Assembly (NCBI GenBank): GCA_027005175.1
Contig: JALTMC010000417.1
Coordinates: 1 to 11,913, forward strand
Reading direction: 5' to 3'
DNA from: Myxococcales bacterium
GTDB lineage: Bacteria > Myxococcota_C > UBA6777
DNA: 11,913 nucleotides
The position numbers and the translations under genes were made by a program. The first letter of the stretch is position 1. Each line of letters opens with the position of its first letter. Positions 6,030 to 11,913 of the stretch are shown piece by piece. Below the pieces are notes generated by a model. It was not told the origin of the DNA and searched no databases. It was given only the letters and a program-made list of their open reading frames with translations.

Positions 6030-7961
6030 ATGTTATTGCATTTGCATATCCGCAACGTGGCCATCATCGAAGAAAGCGCCATGGATTTTGGTGAAGGATT
6101 TCACGTCTTTACTGGTGAAACAGGAGCAGGAAAGTCGATCTTAATCGATGCATTGTTGTTGGCCTTGGGTGAGCGTTCCAATGCAGACTTACTTCGCACA
6201 GGTGCCAAGGAAGCTGAGATCAGTGCGTTGTTTTCGATTTCTCACCTGCCTCATATCAAGCAGCATTTTGAAACAGCCGGTATTGCCGTGGAAGAAGGCG
6301 AACTACTCCTTCGCCGCTTGATCATGGCAAATGGTCGCTCGCGGGCCTATATCAACGATCGGCCAGTGACGGCCAAATTCCTTCGAGAGAGTGGACAGCA
6401 ACTTGTGGAGATCAGCGGGCAGCATGAGCACCAACATCTGATGCACCCACGCTACCACCTCGATCTGGTCGATAGCTACGGTAACTTATGGCCAGAGAGG
6501 CAACTCCTACTGGATCAATACAACCAAGTACAGCGGATTCGTAAACAACTCCACAAACTCGGTGGCGATGCCTACAAACGTCAGAAACGTCGCGAGTATT
6601 TAAAGTACCAGATCGCAGAGTTGGAAGATGTGGATTTGGATGTCAATGAGGATGACTTACAACAACAACGACGTTATCTCCAGCAATTGGAAAAGATGGT
6701 TGAAGGGAGTAACAATGCAGAGCAGATCCTCTATTCAGGGGGAAATTCTATGCTTGAGCAGCTCGGTCGGTTGCAGCAACGGCTCCAAGGGTGGGAAGAA
6801 CTCTCCGAAGAGATCGCAGAAGCATTGCGTGGAATGATGGAAGCTGAAGCTTCACTCGATGACGCAGCACGTACCTTACGTAACTTCACCTCTTCCACCA
6901 AGACAGAACCCTATGCACTCAAAAATCTGGAAGAGCAGCTCACACAGTTGCGAGATTTAAAACGCAAACACGGCGCTTCATCCGTCATGGGTCTGGTCGA
7001 ATGCCTCGACGAGTATCAGCGCGAACTACTCGACTTAGACCAGCGTGAAGTTCGAATGCAAGAGCTAGAGACGAGCTTCGACAGAGAGATCGAGACACTG
7101 TGTGGGATGGCTGAAGGCTTGAGTGTCAAACGCAAGTCTGCAGCCATCCGCCTCGCCGAAGAAATTGAGGAAGAACTCGCTTCCCTCGACATGAAAAAAG
7201 CAAAGTTTGTTGTGGACTGGGACCAACTCATGAGGGAAGACCAGGAAGAACAAGATGATTTTGCAGAAGAAGACTGGTCCAGCAACGAAAGCATGTTATT
7301 TGCTGAAGAAGATGAGCTTTGGCCTGAAGCAACAGAGAACGAGGAAGAGGCAAGAAAGATCCCAGGCCCTGCCGGGTATGACCTCGCCCAGTTTCTACTA
7401 TCGAGCAACCCTGGAGAAGAACCAAAGCCACTACATCGTATCGCAAGTGGTGGGGAATTAAGTCGGATCATGCTCGCGTTGAAACAAGTCGTCAAAGAGA
7501 AGGAGCCCGTTCCCACCAGTGTCTTTGACGAAATTGATGCAGGAATTGGTGGCGCAACAGCCGTCACGATAGGACATAAGATTCGAGGAATCGCGAGCCA
7601 ACGTCAGGTCCTATGTATTACTCACCTCGCACAGATAGCGAGCCTTGCCGATCAACACTACCTGATCAAAAAACAAGAAGAAGATGGACGCACTCACTCT
7701 CGTATCCACCAGTTGGATCACCAACAGCGAGAACGAGAGATCGCCCGAATGCTCGACGGAAAGGCTACAGACCAAAGCCTGGCACATGCCCGAGAACTTC
7801 TCATTCAAACACAAAAGAACATAAAGCAGACAGCATCAAAACCCAACAAGAAAACAAAGAAACAAACCAAAAAGAAGTCTTCCTCCACAAGAAAACGTAA
7901 CTCTCGCCCCAAACGTTCTCACTCCGGAAAACGCTCCACCCCCAAGGCACAAGCCTGCTAG
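6030..7961 (+). CDS. recN: DNA repair protein RecN with acidic insert and basic C-terminal tail
   Basis: RecN is an SMC-like ABC ATPase that gathers DNA ends during double-strand-break repair. The 643-residue product shows the family order: start MLLHLHIRNVAIIEE, Walker A GETGAGKS (29-36), the ISGQHEHQHLM segment (128-138), a coiled-coil middle (about 155-390), LLSSNPGEEPKPLHRI (456-471), ABC signature SGGELS (473-478), Walker B SVFDEID (497-503, Asp500/Glu501) and switch His532 in CITHLAQIA. RecN is usually about 550-570 residues. The extra length lies in two places: a very acidic insert at about 401-442, rich in Glu/Asp, just before the head re-forms, and a Lys/Arg/Ser-rich tail at about 597-643. 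The ATG is preceded by AGGA (6022-6025) with a 4-nt spacer. The flanking genes are unrelated and it appears to be its own unit. Confidence 0.97.
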   Translation: MLLHLHIRNVAIIEESAMDFGEGFHVFTGETGAGKSILIDALLLALGERSNADLLRTGAKEAEISALFSISHLPHIKQHFETAGIAVEEGELLLRRLIMANGRSRAYINDRPVTAKFLRESGQQLVEISGQHEHQHLMHPRYHLDLVDSYGNLWPERQLLLDQYNQVQRIRKQLHKLGGDAYKRQKRREYLKYQIAELEDVDLDVNEDDLQQQRRYLQQLEKMVEGSNNAEQILYSGGNSMLEQLGRLQQRLQGWEELSEEIAEALRGMMEAEASLDDAARTLRNFTSSTKTEPYALKNLEEQLTQLRDLKRKHGASSVMGLVECLDEYQRELLDLDQREVRMQELETSFDREIETLCGMAEGLSVKRKSAAIRLAEEIEEELASLDMKKAKFVVDWDQLMREDQEEQDDFAEEDWSSNESMLFAEEDELWPEATENEEEARKIPGPAGYDLAQFLLSSNPGEEPKPLHRIASGGELSRIMLALKQVVKEKEPVPTSVFDEIDAGIGGATAVTIGHKIRGIASQRQVLCITHLAQIASLADQHYLIKKQEEDGRTHSRIHQLDHQQREREIARMLDGKATDQSLAHARELLIQTQKNIKQTASKPNKKTKKQTKKKSSSTRKRNSRPKRSHSGKRSTPKAQAC

Positions 7962-8596
7962 CCCACAAACTCACCCCTTCAAGCCTCGTAGCCCTCGTTT
8001 GATAGAAAAGTATCCTCTCCCCCATCCAGACTTTTTTTGTAAACTTACGAGAAGAACGGCATAACTTCGACAAAGACCGTACGTTGAGAAAAAATCCGCA
8101 ACAAAACAAAAAAAATGTCGATGCTGACTCTTGGGTCGGTTCGCTCTTACAAGTTTCGAGGGAGAAACTCAACTCCCGTTTCGAGGGATCGAGGGAAAGA
8201 CTCAGTTCCGTTGACCTTCGCACCAAAAAACTGTGACATTGTAGGAGAGAATACGAACAAAGGAGAGTGTTACAGGATTAGAGGTTTACGAATTTGAACA
8301 TATTCAATCGCGTCTGCGAGAATAACCGGATTTGTCCCGTTCCTATTCGTTCACTTGATTGAGTCGCTATACCTACAACCTATGACTTTGAAAAAGGGGT
8401 CTGTGCGCTCTCACGAGCCAGATGGATGAAGTGAGACATTTCATGGTCTGTAGGGTTAATGACGTAGCAGATGGTTTGTCTGTGGGCTTGCCCTAAAACT
8501 CCACATGTGGCATGTAGCCCCGGTAGATATAGAAGTACACCCAAGAGGAAGACCCGCCTTTCCTCCTTTTTCTTTTGCAACAACAGGTTGGCTAGA
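7962..8596 (+). other. 635-bp intergenic region between recN and the VWA/MopE gene
   Basis: No convincing gene or tRNA lies here. It contains a T-run (8030-8036) without a clear stem before it, an A-rich stretch around 8087-8114, the imperfect direct repeat at 8153-8210, a perfect palindrome CCACATGTGG (8501-8510) enclosed by GGGCT (8484-8488) and AGCCC (8516-8520), and a pyrimidine-rich tract (about 8561-8578). A weak promoter-like pair TTGAGT-N16-TATGAC occurs near 8355-8385. The short frames across it lack ribosome sites and family resemblance. Such a long leader before a secreted surface protein suggests regulation, but none is demonstrated. Confidence 0.5.
8153..8210 (+). repeat. Imperfect direct repeat with an internal 8-bp tandem
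   Basis: GTTTCGAGGGA occurs at 8153 and again at 8178, each followed by a related segment (GAAACTCAACTCC versus AAGACTCAGTTCC). The second copy contains TCGAGGGA twice in tandem (8181-8196). The first copy can also fold as AGTTTC-GAGGGA-GAAACT (8152-8169). It looks like a decayed tandem duplication. Confidence 0.7.
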
Positions 8597-11434
8597 ATGA
8601 AACGCTTTTTAACAGTATTGACAGGTGTTTGGTTACTCCTTGGTGTGCTCAGTTGGACACAAGTCGCCGAGGCGGCATGTGAAAGAGCCTATGTTTATTT
8701 GTTGTTGGATACCTCTGGAAGTATGCGAGACACTGCTTTCGACTCCAAACACAGCGATGTCCGTACAGCGATCAAGAAGCTGGTCAATGGATTTCAGAAG
8801 AAATTAGTCTTTGGGCTTGCCACCTTTGGTGCAGTCTACAGACAACGTGTGAAGATCTCGACAAGCGCCTGGTTTACCATTGCAACAACAGTAGACTTTT
8901 ACCCCTCCAACGAAAACTACACCCGGATGGGGGATGCGATTTACAGATCAGGGCTGTATCTCAGTAATCTCAAGAGCAAAGAACCAAAAGCCACAAAGGA
9001 CCGACCCTATTACCTGGTATTGATCACCGATGGTTATCCCACCAGCGACCCGCGAAATGCTGAGAATGAGGCTCGTGACCTGTGGAAAAAACACGGCATC
9101 AAAACCTTCGTCATTGGAATCAAATTCAACGCTAGTCTGCTCAATAAGATCGCCAGCCAAGGTCAAACAGGTTCTGCCTACAACGCGAACAATCAATCCT
9201 CCATCACCACAGCATTCAACGCCATCGCAAATACCGCGACAAAGGAAGTCTGTGATGGACTCGACAATGACTGCGACGGGAAGATCGACGAAGACTTCTC
9301 TCCCAAAGTAGGAACGGCTTGTACTGCCGGTGTTGGTGGTTGTGCGTCAAGTGGTTCGTATACTTGCAGGGCAGATAAGCAAGGCACGGTTTGTACCGCC
9401 AAGGGTGGAGCCTCCAAACCAGAGACCTGCAACAACAAAGACGACGATTGCAATGGAAGTGTCGATGAGGGTTTAAGTCGGACCTGCAAAACGGCCTGTG
9501 GTTCCGGTACAGAGACCTGCAAGGCTGGTAGATGGATCAACTGCACCGCCGTCAAGCCTCAGACCGAAGTCTGTGACGGCAAGGACAACGACTGTGACGG
9601 CAAGGTCGATGAGAATTGGCTCGCAGCCTCAGGTCCGGCCAAAGGTCGAAGTTGCTCTGCCGGTCTCGGAGACTGCAAACGCTCGGGGACTTGGGTATGC
9701 AAAGCAGACAAAACAGGCATTGTATGCAATGCCAAAGCTGGCCCCAAACGCACCGAAGTCTGTGATGGAAGAGACAACGACTGTGATGGAAAGGTCGATG
9801 AAGACTGGAGAAACAAAGGGACTCCATGTGCGGCAGGTTCAGGAACCTGCAAACAAAAGGGTACATTTGTCTGTAAACCCGATGGCAGCGGGGTACAGTG
9901 TTCAGCACCCGGCGGAAATCCCAGCCCGGAGAAATGTGACAACCAAGACAATGACTGCAATGGGAAGGTGGACGACAATCTGGCTCGAACCTGCCAAACT
10001 GCTTGTGGTTCCGGTGTGGAGTCCTGTAAAGCAGGTAAGTGGGTAGGCTGTACGGCCCGCCAGCCCTCCAAAGAAGCCTGTGACGGCCAGGACAACGACT
10101 GCAATGGAAAAGTCGACGATAACTTATCCCGCGAATGCAAAACCAAGTGTGGCAAAGGCAAAGAGATCTGTGTACGTGCTCGCTGGGACTTCTGCGACGC
10201 TCCCAAGATCAAAAAAGAAGTATGTGACAACAAAGACAATGACTGTAACGGTAAGATCGATGACCTGCAACCCAAGCCCTGCAACGGTGCATGCGGCAAA
10301 GGTGAAGCCGTGTGTAAAAAAGGCGTTTGGACGGGTTGCTCGGGTCCACAGCCCCAGCAAGAGACTTGCGATGGCAAAGACAATGACTGCGATGGAAAGA
10401 TAGACAACGACCTTCGACGCGACTGCAAAACGGCCTGTGGTGGAGGCAAAGAGATTTGTAGCAACGGCACCTGGAGCAGCTGCAATGCCCCTCTCCCCCA
10501 ACCTGAGATCTGCAACGGTCAAGATGACAACTGTGACGGAACTCCCGACGACAACCCCATCTGTCCATCGGGGCTGGTGTGTGACAAAGGTCAGTGTGTT
10601 CGTCGCTGTCGCAACGGTGAATGCCGCCAAGGCTTTCAGTGCATCAAGGGGCTTTGTGTTGGAGACACTTGCTCTGCTGTAACCTGCCCCAAAGGGCAAA
10701 GCTGTCTAGGTGGTCGCTGCCTTGACCTCTGCACTCTGGTCCAATGCAAAACCGGCTTGCAATGTTCTGGCGGTAAATGTGTCCCCAAAGACTGCTATTT
10801 TACGGGATGTCCCACAGGCAAACGATGTGTCAATGGATTGTGTGAGGAGAATCCATGCAAAGGAGTCCAATGCAAGGCTGAGGAATTCTGCCGCGAAGGT
10901 AAGTGTATCCCTAGCTGTGCCACGGTCCAATGCAAGGACGCAGAGAAGTGTGTGGATGGAAAGTGTGTTGGGGACCCCGGAAAGAGTGGCCCTTGCAGTG
11001 GTGTCAACTGTCCAGCAGGACAACGATGTGAAAAGGGCAAGTGTATTGGTGATCCTTGCGCCAATGTGACATGTCCACAAGGTCGTATTTGTAAAAATGG
11101 GCAGTGCAGTCACGATCCTTGCAGCAATATCAAATGTCCCGCCGGTCAAGCCTGCACCACAGGCCAATGCACCAAACCACCCCCTCCACCTGCCGAAAAA
11201 CCCGTCACAGAAGCTCCCACAAACACAGAAGCTCCTGTTGTTGATGATGGAGGAGTACAAGGCTCCGAGCATATCGACGATCTTACGGGAGGTGGCCCAA
11301 ATACGTCAGATGATCCAGGAGGCATCAAAAAAGCACCTGGATGTGGCTGCTCCACAGACTGGAATGGAGCCCCGATCGCTCCTATTGCCTTCGTTGTGTT
11401 TGCTCTCCTGCTATTCATCCGACGCCAAAGATAA
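8597..11434 (+). CDS. Secreted VWA / MopE-repeat / disulfide-repeat surface protein with MYXO-CTERM-like tail
   Basis: A 945-residue exported protein. Residues 1-26 are a signal peptide (KR, hydrophobic core, AEA cleavage site before Ala27). Residues 30-210 are a von Willebrand A domain with an intact MIDAS: DTSGSM (38-43), Thr109 and ITDGYP (143-148). Residues 217-653 hold nine MopE-type motifs of the form VCDGxDNDCDGxVDE, mostly 48 residues apart. Residues 671-860 hold nine four-cysteine units of about 20 residues. A Pro/Thr linker (861-910) leads to GCGC (915-918), a hydrophobic segment (926-941) and RRQR. The tail fits the MYXO-CTERM sorting pattern, so cell-surface display after processing by a myxosortase-type protease is inferred. 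The role is probably adhesion or calcium/metal-dependent binding; ligands are unknown. The start is ATG 8597 because it begins the signal peptide; the frame extends upstream to 8471 without coding character. Confidence 0.93.
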   Translation: MKRFLTVLTGVWLLLGVLSWTQVAEAACERAYVYLLLDTSGSMRDTAFDSKHSDVRTAIKKLVNGFQKKLVFGLATFGAVYRQRVKISTSAWFTIATTVDFYPSNENYTRMGDAIYRSGLYLSNLKSKEPKATKDRPYYLVLITDGYPTSDPRNAENEARDLWKKHGIKTFVIGIKFNASLLNKIASQGQTGSAYNANNQSSITTAFNAIANTATKEVCDGLDNDCDGKIDEDFSPKVGTACTAGVGGCASSGSYTCRADKQGTVCTAKGGASKPETCNNKDDDCNGSVDEGLSRTCKTACGSGTETCKAGRWINCTAVKPQTEVCDGKDNDCDGKVDENWLAASGPAKGRSCSAGLGDCKRSGTWVCKADKTGIVCNAKAGPKRTEVCDGRDNDCDGKVDEDWRNKGTPCAAGSGTCKQKGTFVCKPDGSGVQCSAPGGNPSPEKCDNQDNDCNGKVDDNLARTCQTACGSGVESCKAGKWVGCTARQPSKEACDGQDNDCNGKVDDNLSRECKTKCGKGKEICVRARWDFCDAPKIKKEVCDNKDNDCNGKIDDLQPKPCNGACGKGEAVCKKGVWTGCSGPQPQQETCDGKDNDCDGKIDNDLRRDCKTACGGGKEICSNGTWSSCNAPLPQPEICNGQDDNCDGTPDDNPICPSGLVCDKGQCVRRCRNGECRQGFQCIKGLCVGDTCSAVTCPKGQSCLGGRCLDLCTLVQCKTGLQCSGGKCVPKDCYFTGCPTGKRCVNGLCEENPCKGVQCKAEEFCREGKCIPSCATVQCKDAEKCVDGKCVGDPGKSGPCSGVNCPAGQRCEKGKCIGDPCANVTCPQGRICKNGQCSHDPCSNIKCPAGQACTTGQCTKPPPPPAEKPVTEAPTNTEAPVVDDGGVQGSEHIDDLTGGGPNTSDDPGGIKKAPGCGCSTDWNGAPIAPIAFVVFALLLFIRRQR
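9245..10555 (+). repeat. Coding repeat: nine MopE-type metal-binding motifs
   Basis: Motifs begin at residues 217, 276, 324, 387, 445, 493, 541, 589 and 637 of the VWA protein. The gaps are 59, 48, 63, 58, 48, 48, 48 and 48 residues. Short linkers share the pattern CxxxCGxGxExCxxGxWxxC. The three long linkers share GxxCxxGxGxCxxxGxxxC. Each 48-residue unit has six cysteines. The DxDNDCDGxxD core resembles acidic calcium-binding loops and the Pfam family called putative metal-binding motif (MopE). Metal identity is not shown by sequence. Confidence 0.9.
10607..11176 (+). repeat. Coding repeat: nine ~20-residue four-cysteine units
   Basis: Units begin at residues 671, 692, 712, 733, 754, 774, 800, 821 and 842 and follow the pattern CxxxxCxxGxxCxxGxC. 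A half unit precedes them at 656-667. They look like small disulfide-stabilised stalk modules between the MopE array and the Pro-rich linker. The sixth-to-seventh spacing is stretched to 26 residues by a GKSG-type insert. Confidence 0.85.
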
Positions 11435-11546
11435 CTCCAAAGGCTCTCTTGGCCCCTTCGTATCCGTGTTTCGGTAGGAAAACAGATTCATCCAACGTCA
11501 AAGGTAGGAAAACGGATTCATCCAACGTCAAAGATAGCTCCAAAGG
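11413..11546 (+). repeat. Threefold repeat linking the 3' end of the VWA gene to the next leader
   Basis: A 31-bp segment at 11413-11443, covering the last codons and stop of the VWA gene, matches 11516-11546 at 28 of 31 positions. Its first ~18 bp occur a third time at 11486-11504. The last two copies sit in a 30-bp direct tandem repeat (11473-11502 and 11503-11532) with one mismatch. The final copy carries the AAAGGA ribosome site of the downstream ATPase gene. Confidence 0.92.
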
Positions 11547-11547
11547 A
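11542..11547 (+). promoter_or_regulatory. Ribosome binding site supporting the TTG start of the ATPase gene
   Basis: AAAGGA lies 7 nt before TTG 11555. No ATG or GTG occurs in frame between here and the P-loop, so this site decides the start. Confidence 0.6.
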
Positions 11548-11554
11548 TATCCCA

Positions 11555-11913
11555 TTGAACCAAAGAAAGATCTGCCGTATCGCCTTGTCTGGAGGTCCCG
11601 GTGGAGGAAAAACCACCGCACTGGATCTGTTTCGTCGCGAGATAGGAGAAGTGGTAGTGGTGGTGCCTGAAGCTGCAACGCTCTTGTTTTCAGGAGGCTT
11701 TCCACGCTCGACACAACACGAAGCATTGCTCGCCACTCAAACCGCGATTTACGAGGTCCAACACCACCTGGAAGAAGCACAATCAGCCCTCTTTCCCGGT
11801 AGAGTTCTACTTTGTGATCGCGGGACACTGGATGGGGCAGCCTACTGGCCCGGTGGGCCCGATGCATTTTGCCGCAACCTTGAAACCGATCTCGACAAAG
11901 AACGCTCCCGTTA
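11555..11913 (+). CDS. P-loop ATPase/kinase-like protein, AAA_28 (NadR/TTD14-like) family, C-terminus cut by window
   Basis: The frame is open from TTG 11555 to the right edge (119 codons plus two bases) and would begin MNQRKICRIALSGGPGGGK. The Walker A loop GGPGGGKTT lies at about residues 13-21 directly after a beta strand. A hydrophobic strand ending in VVVVVPEAATLLFSGGFP (about 32-49) and a second strand VLLCDRGTLDGAAYW (about 85-99), with Asp-Arg-Gly, match the layout of AAA_28 nucleotide-binding proteins, whose members include NadR-type kinases and TTD14-like proteins. The TTG start is chosen because it is the only start codon close to the P-loop in this frame and has AAAGGA 7 nt upstream. 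The upstream frame stays open through the 30-bp repeats but lacks ATG. Substrate and role are unknown and no neighbour informs them. Confidence 0.8.
   Translation, partial: MNQRKICRIALSGGPGGGKTTALDLFRREIGEVVVVVPEAATLLFSGGFPRSTQHEALLATQTAIYEVQHHLEEAQSALFPGRVLLCDRGTLDGAAYWPGGPDAFCRNLETDLDKERSR

Noticed and set aside
8020-8045. Rho-independent terminator after recN
   Set aside because: There is a seven-T run, but no GC-rich stem directly precedes it.
8132-8165. tRNA-like GGTTCG and stem sequences
   Set aside because: No full cloverleaf with acceptor stem and anticodon arm can be built around them.
7801-8226. 141-codon leftward frame over the recN 3' end and intergenic region
   Set aside because: It is antisense to the recN tail and lacks family resemblance; the Phe/Leu-rich composition reflects the Lys-rich recN tail on the other strand.
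8597-8684. Lipoprotein signal at the N-terminus of the VWA protein
   Set aside because: Cys28 follows EAA rather than a lipobox such as L-A-G; an ordinary signal peptidase I site (AEA) fits better.
9559-10515. 318-codon leftward frame opposite the MopE repeats
   Set aside because: Its low-complexity SLSLPSQ-type repeats are the mirror image of the repetitive DNA coding for DNDCDGK; the other strand has signal peptide, VWA domain and sorting tail.

Overview
The window looks like chromosome from a delta-proteobacterial (Myxococcota/Bradymonadota-like) bacterium. The best evidence is the large secreted protein at 8597-11434. It combines a von Willebrand factor A domain, nine MopE-type VCDGxDNDCDGxVDE motifs, a ladder of small disulfide repeats and a MYXO-CTERM-like Cys-Cys/membrane/Arg tail, a combination typical of myxobacterial surface proteins. 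Base composition is roughly balanced by eye, so this is not one of the very GC-rich myxobacteria. The taxonomic call is inference. I see no tRNA, rRNA, CRISPR array, transposase or prophage gene.

Layout. A leftward operon (3429 to 1) encodes a eukaryote-like membrane acyltransferase of the AGPAT/LCLAT type. Overlapping it by 8 nt is a multifunctional beta-oxidation enzyme of the peroxisomal MFE-2 type: 3-hydroxyacyl-CoA dehydrogenase, hydratase 2, and two SCP2 sterol-carrier domains, the second cut by the window edge. A likely sigma70-type promoter and two competing hairpins lie at its head (3546-3600). Rightward genes follow: a glutathione S-transferase (3724-4356), an LCAD-type acyl-CoA dehydrogenase (4700-5845), recN (6030-7961), the VWA/MopE/MYXO-CTERM protein (8597-11434) and the start of an AAA_28-like P-loop ATPase with a TTG start (11555 to the right edge).

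Functionally, the left half leans to fatty acyl metabolism. The acyl-CoA dehydrogenase makes the enoyl-CoA, MFE-2 hydrates and oxidises it, and the acyltransferase uses acyl-CoA for phospholipid synthesis or remodelling. No thiolase is in view. The right half (DNA repair, surface protein, NTPase) shows no clear pathway link.

The most unusual DNA-level feature is that four successive rightward intergenic regions each carry their own short direct duplication. These are a 30-bp unit repeated about seven times before the acyl-CoA dehydrogenase, an 18-bp unit twice before recN, an imperfect ~25-bp repeat before the VWA gene, and a 30-bp unit twice before the ATPase gene. The first array contains a Shine-Dalgarno sequence, a GTG codon and a hairpin in every unit. 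The last duplicates the 3' end of the preceding coding sequence and supplies the downstream ribosome binding site. I did not find a clearly new defence or mobile system. The strongest candidates for something undescribed are the leader arrays, the RecN with an acidic insert and basic tail, and the MopE-repeat surface protein.
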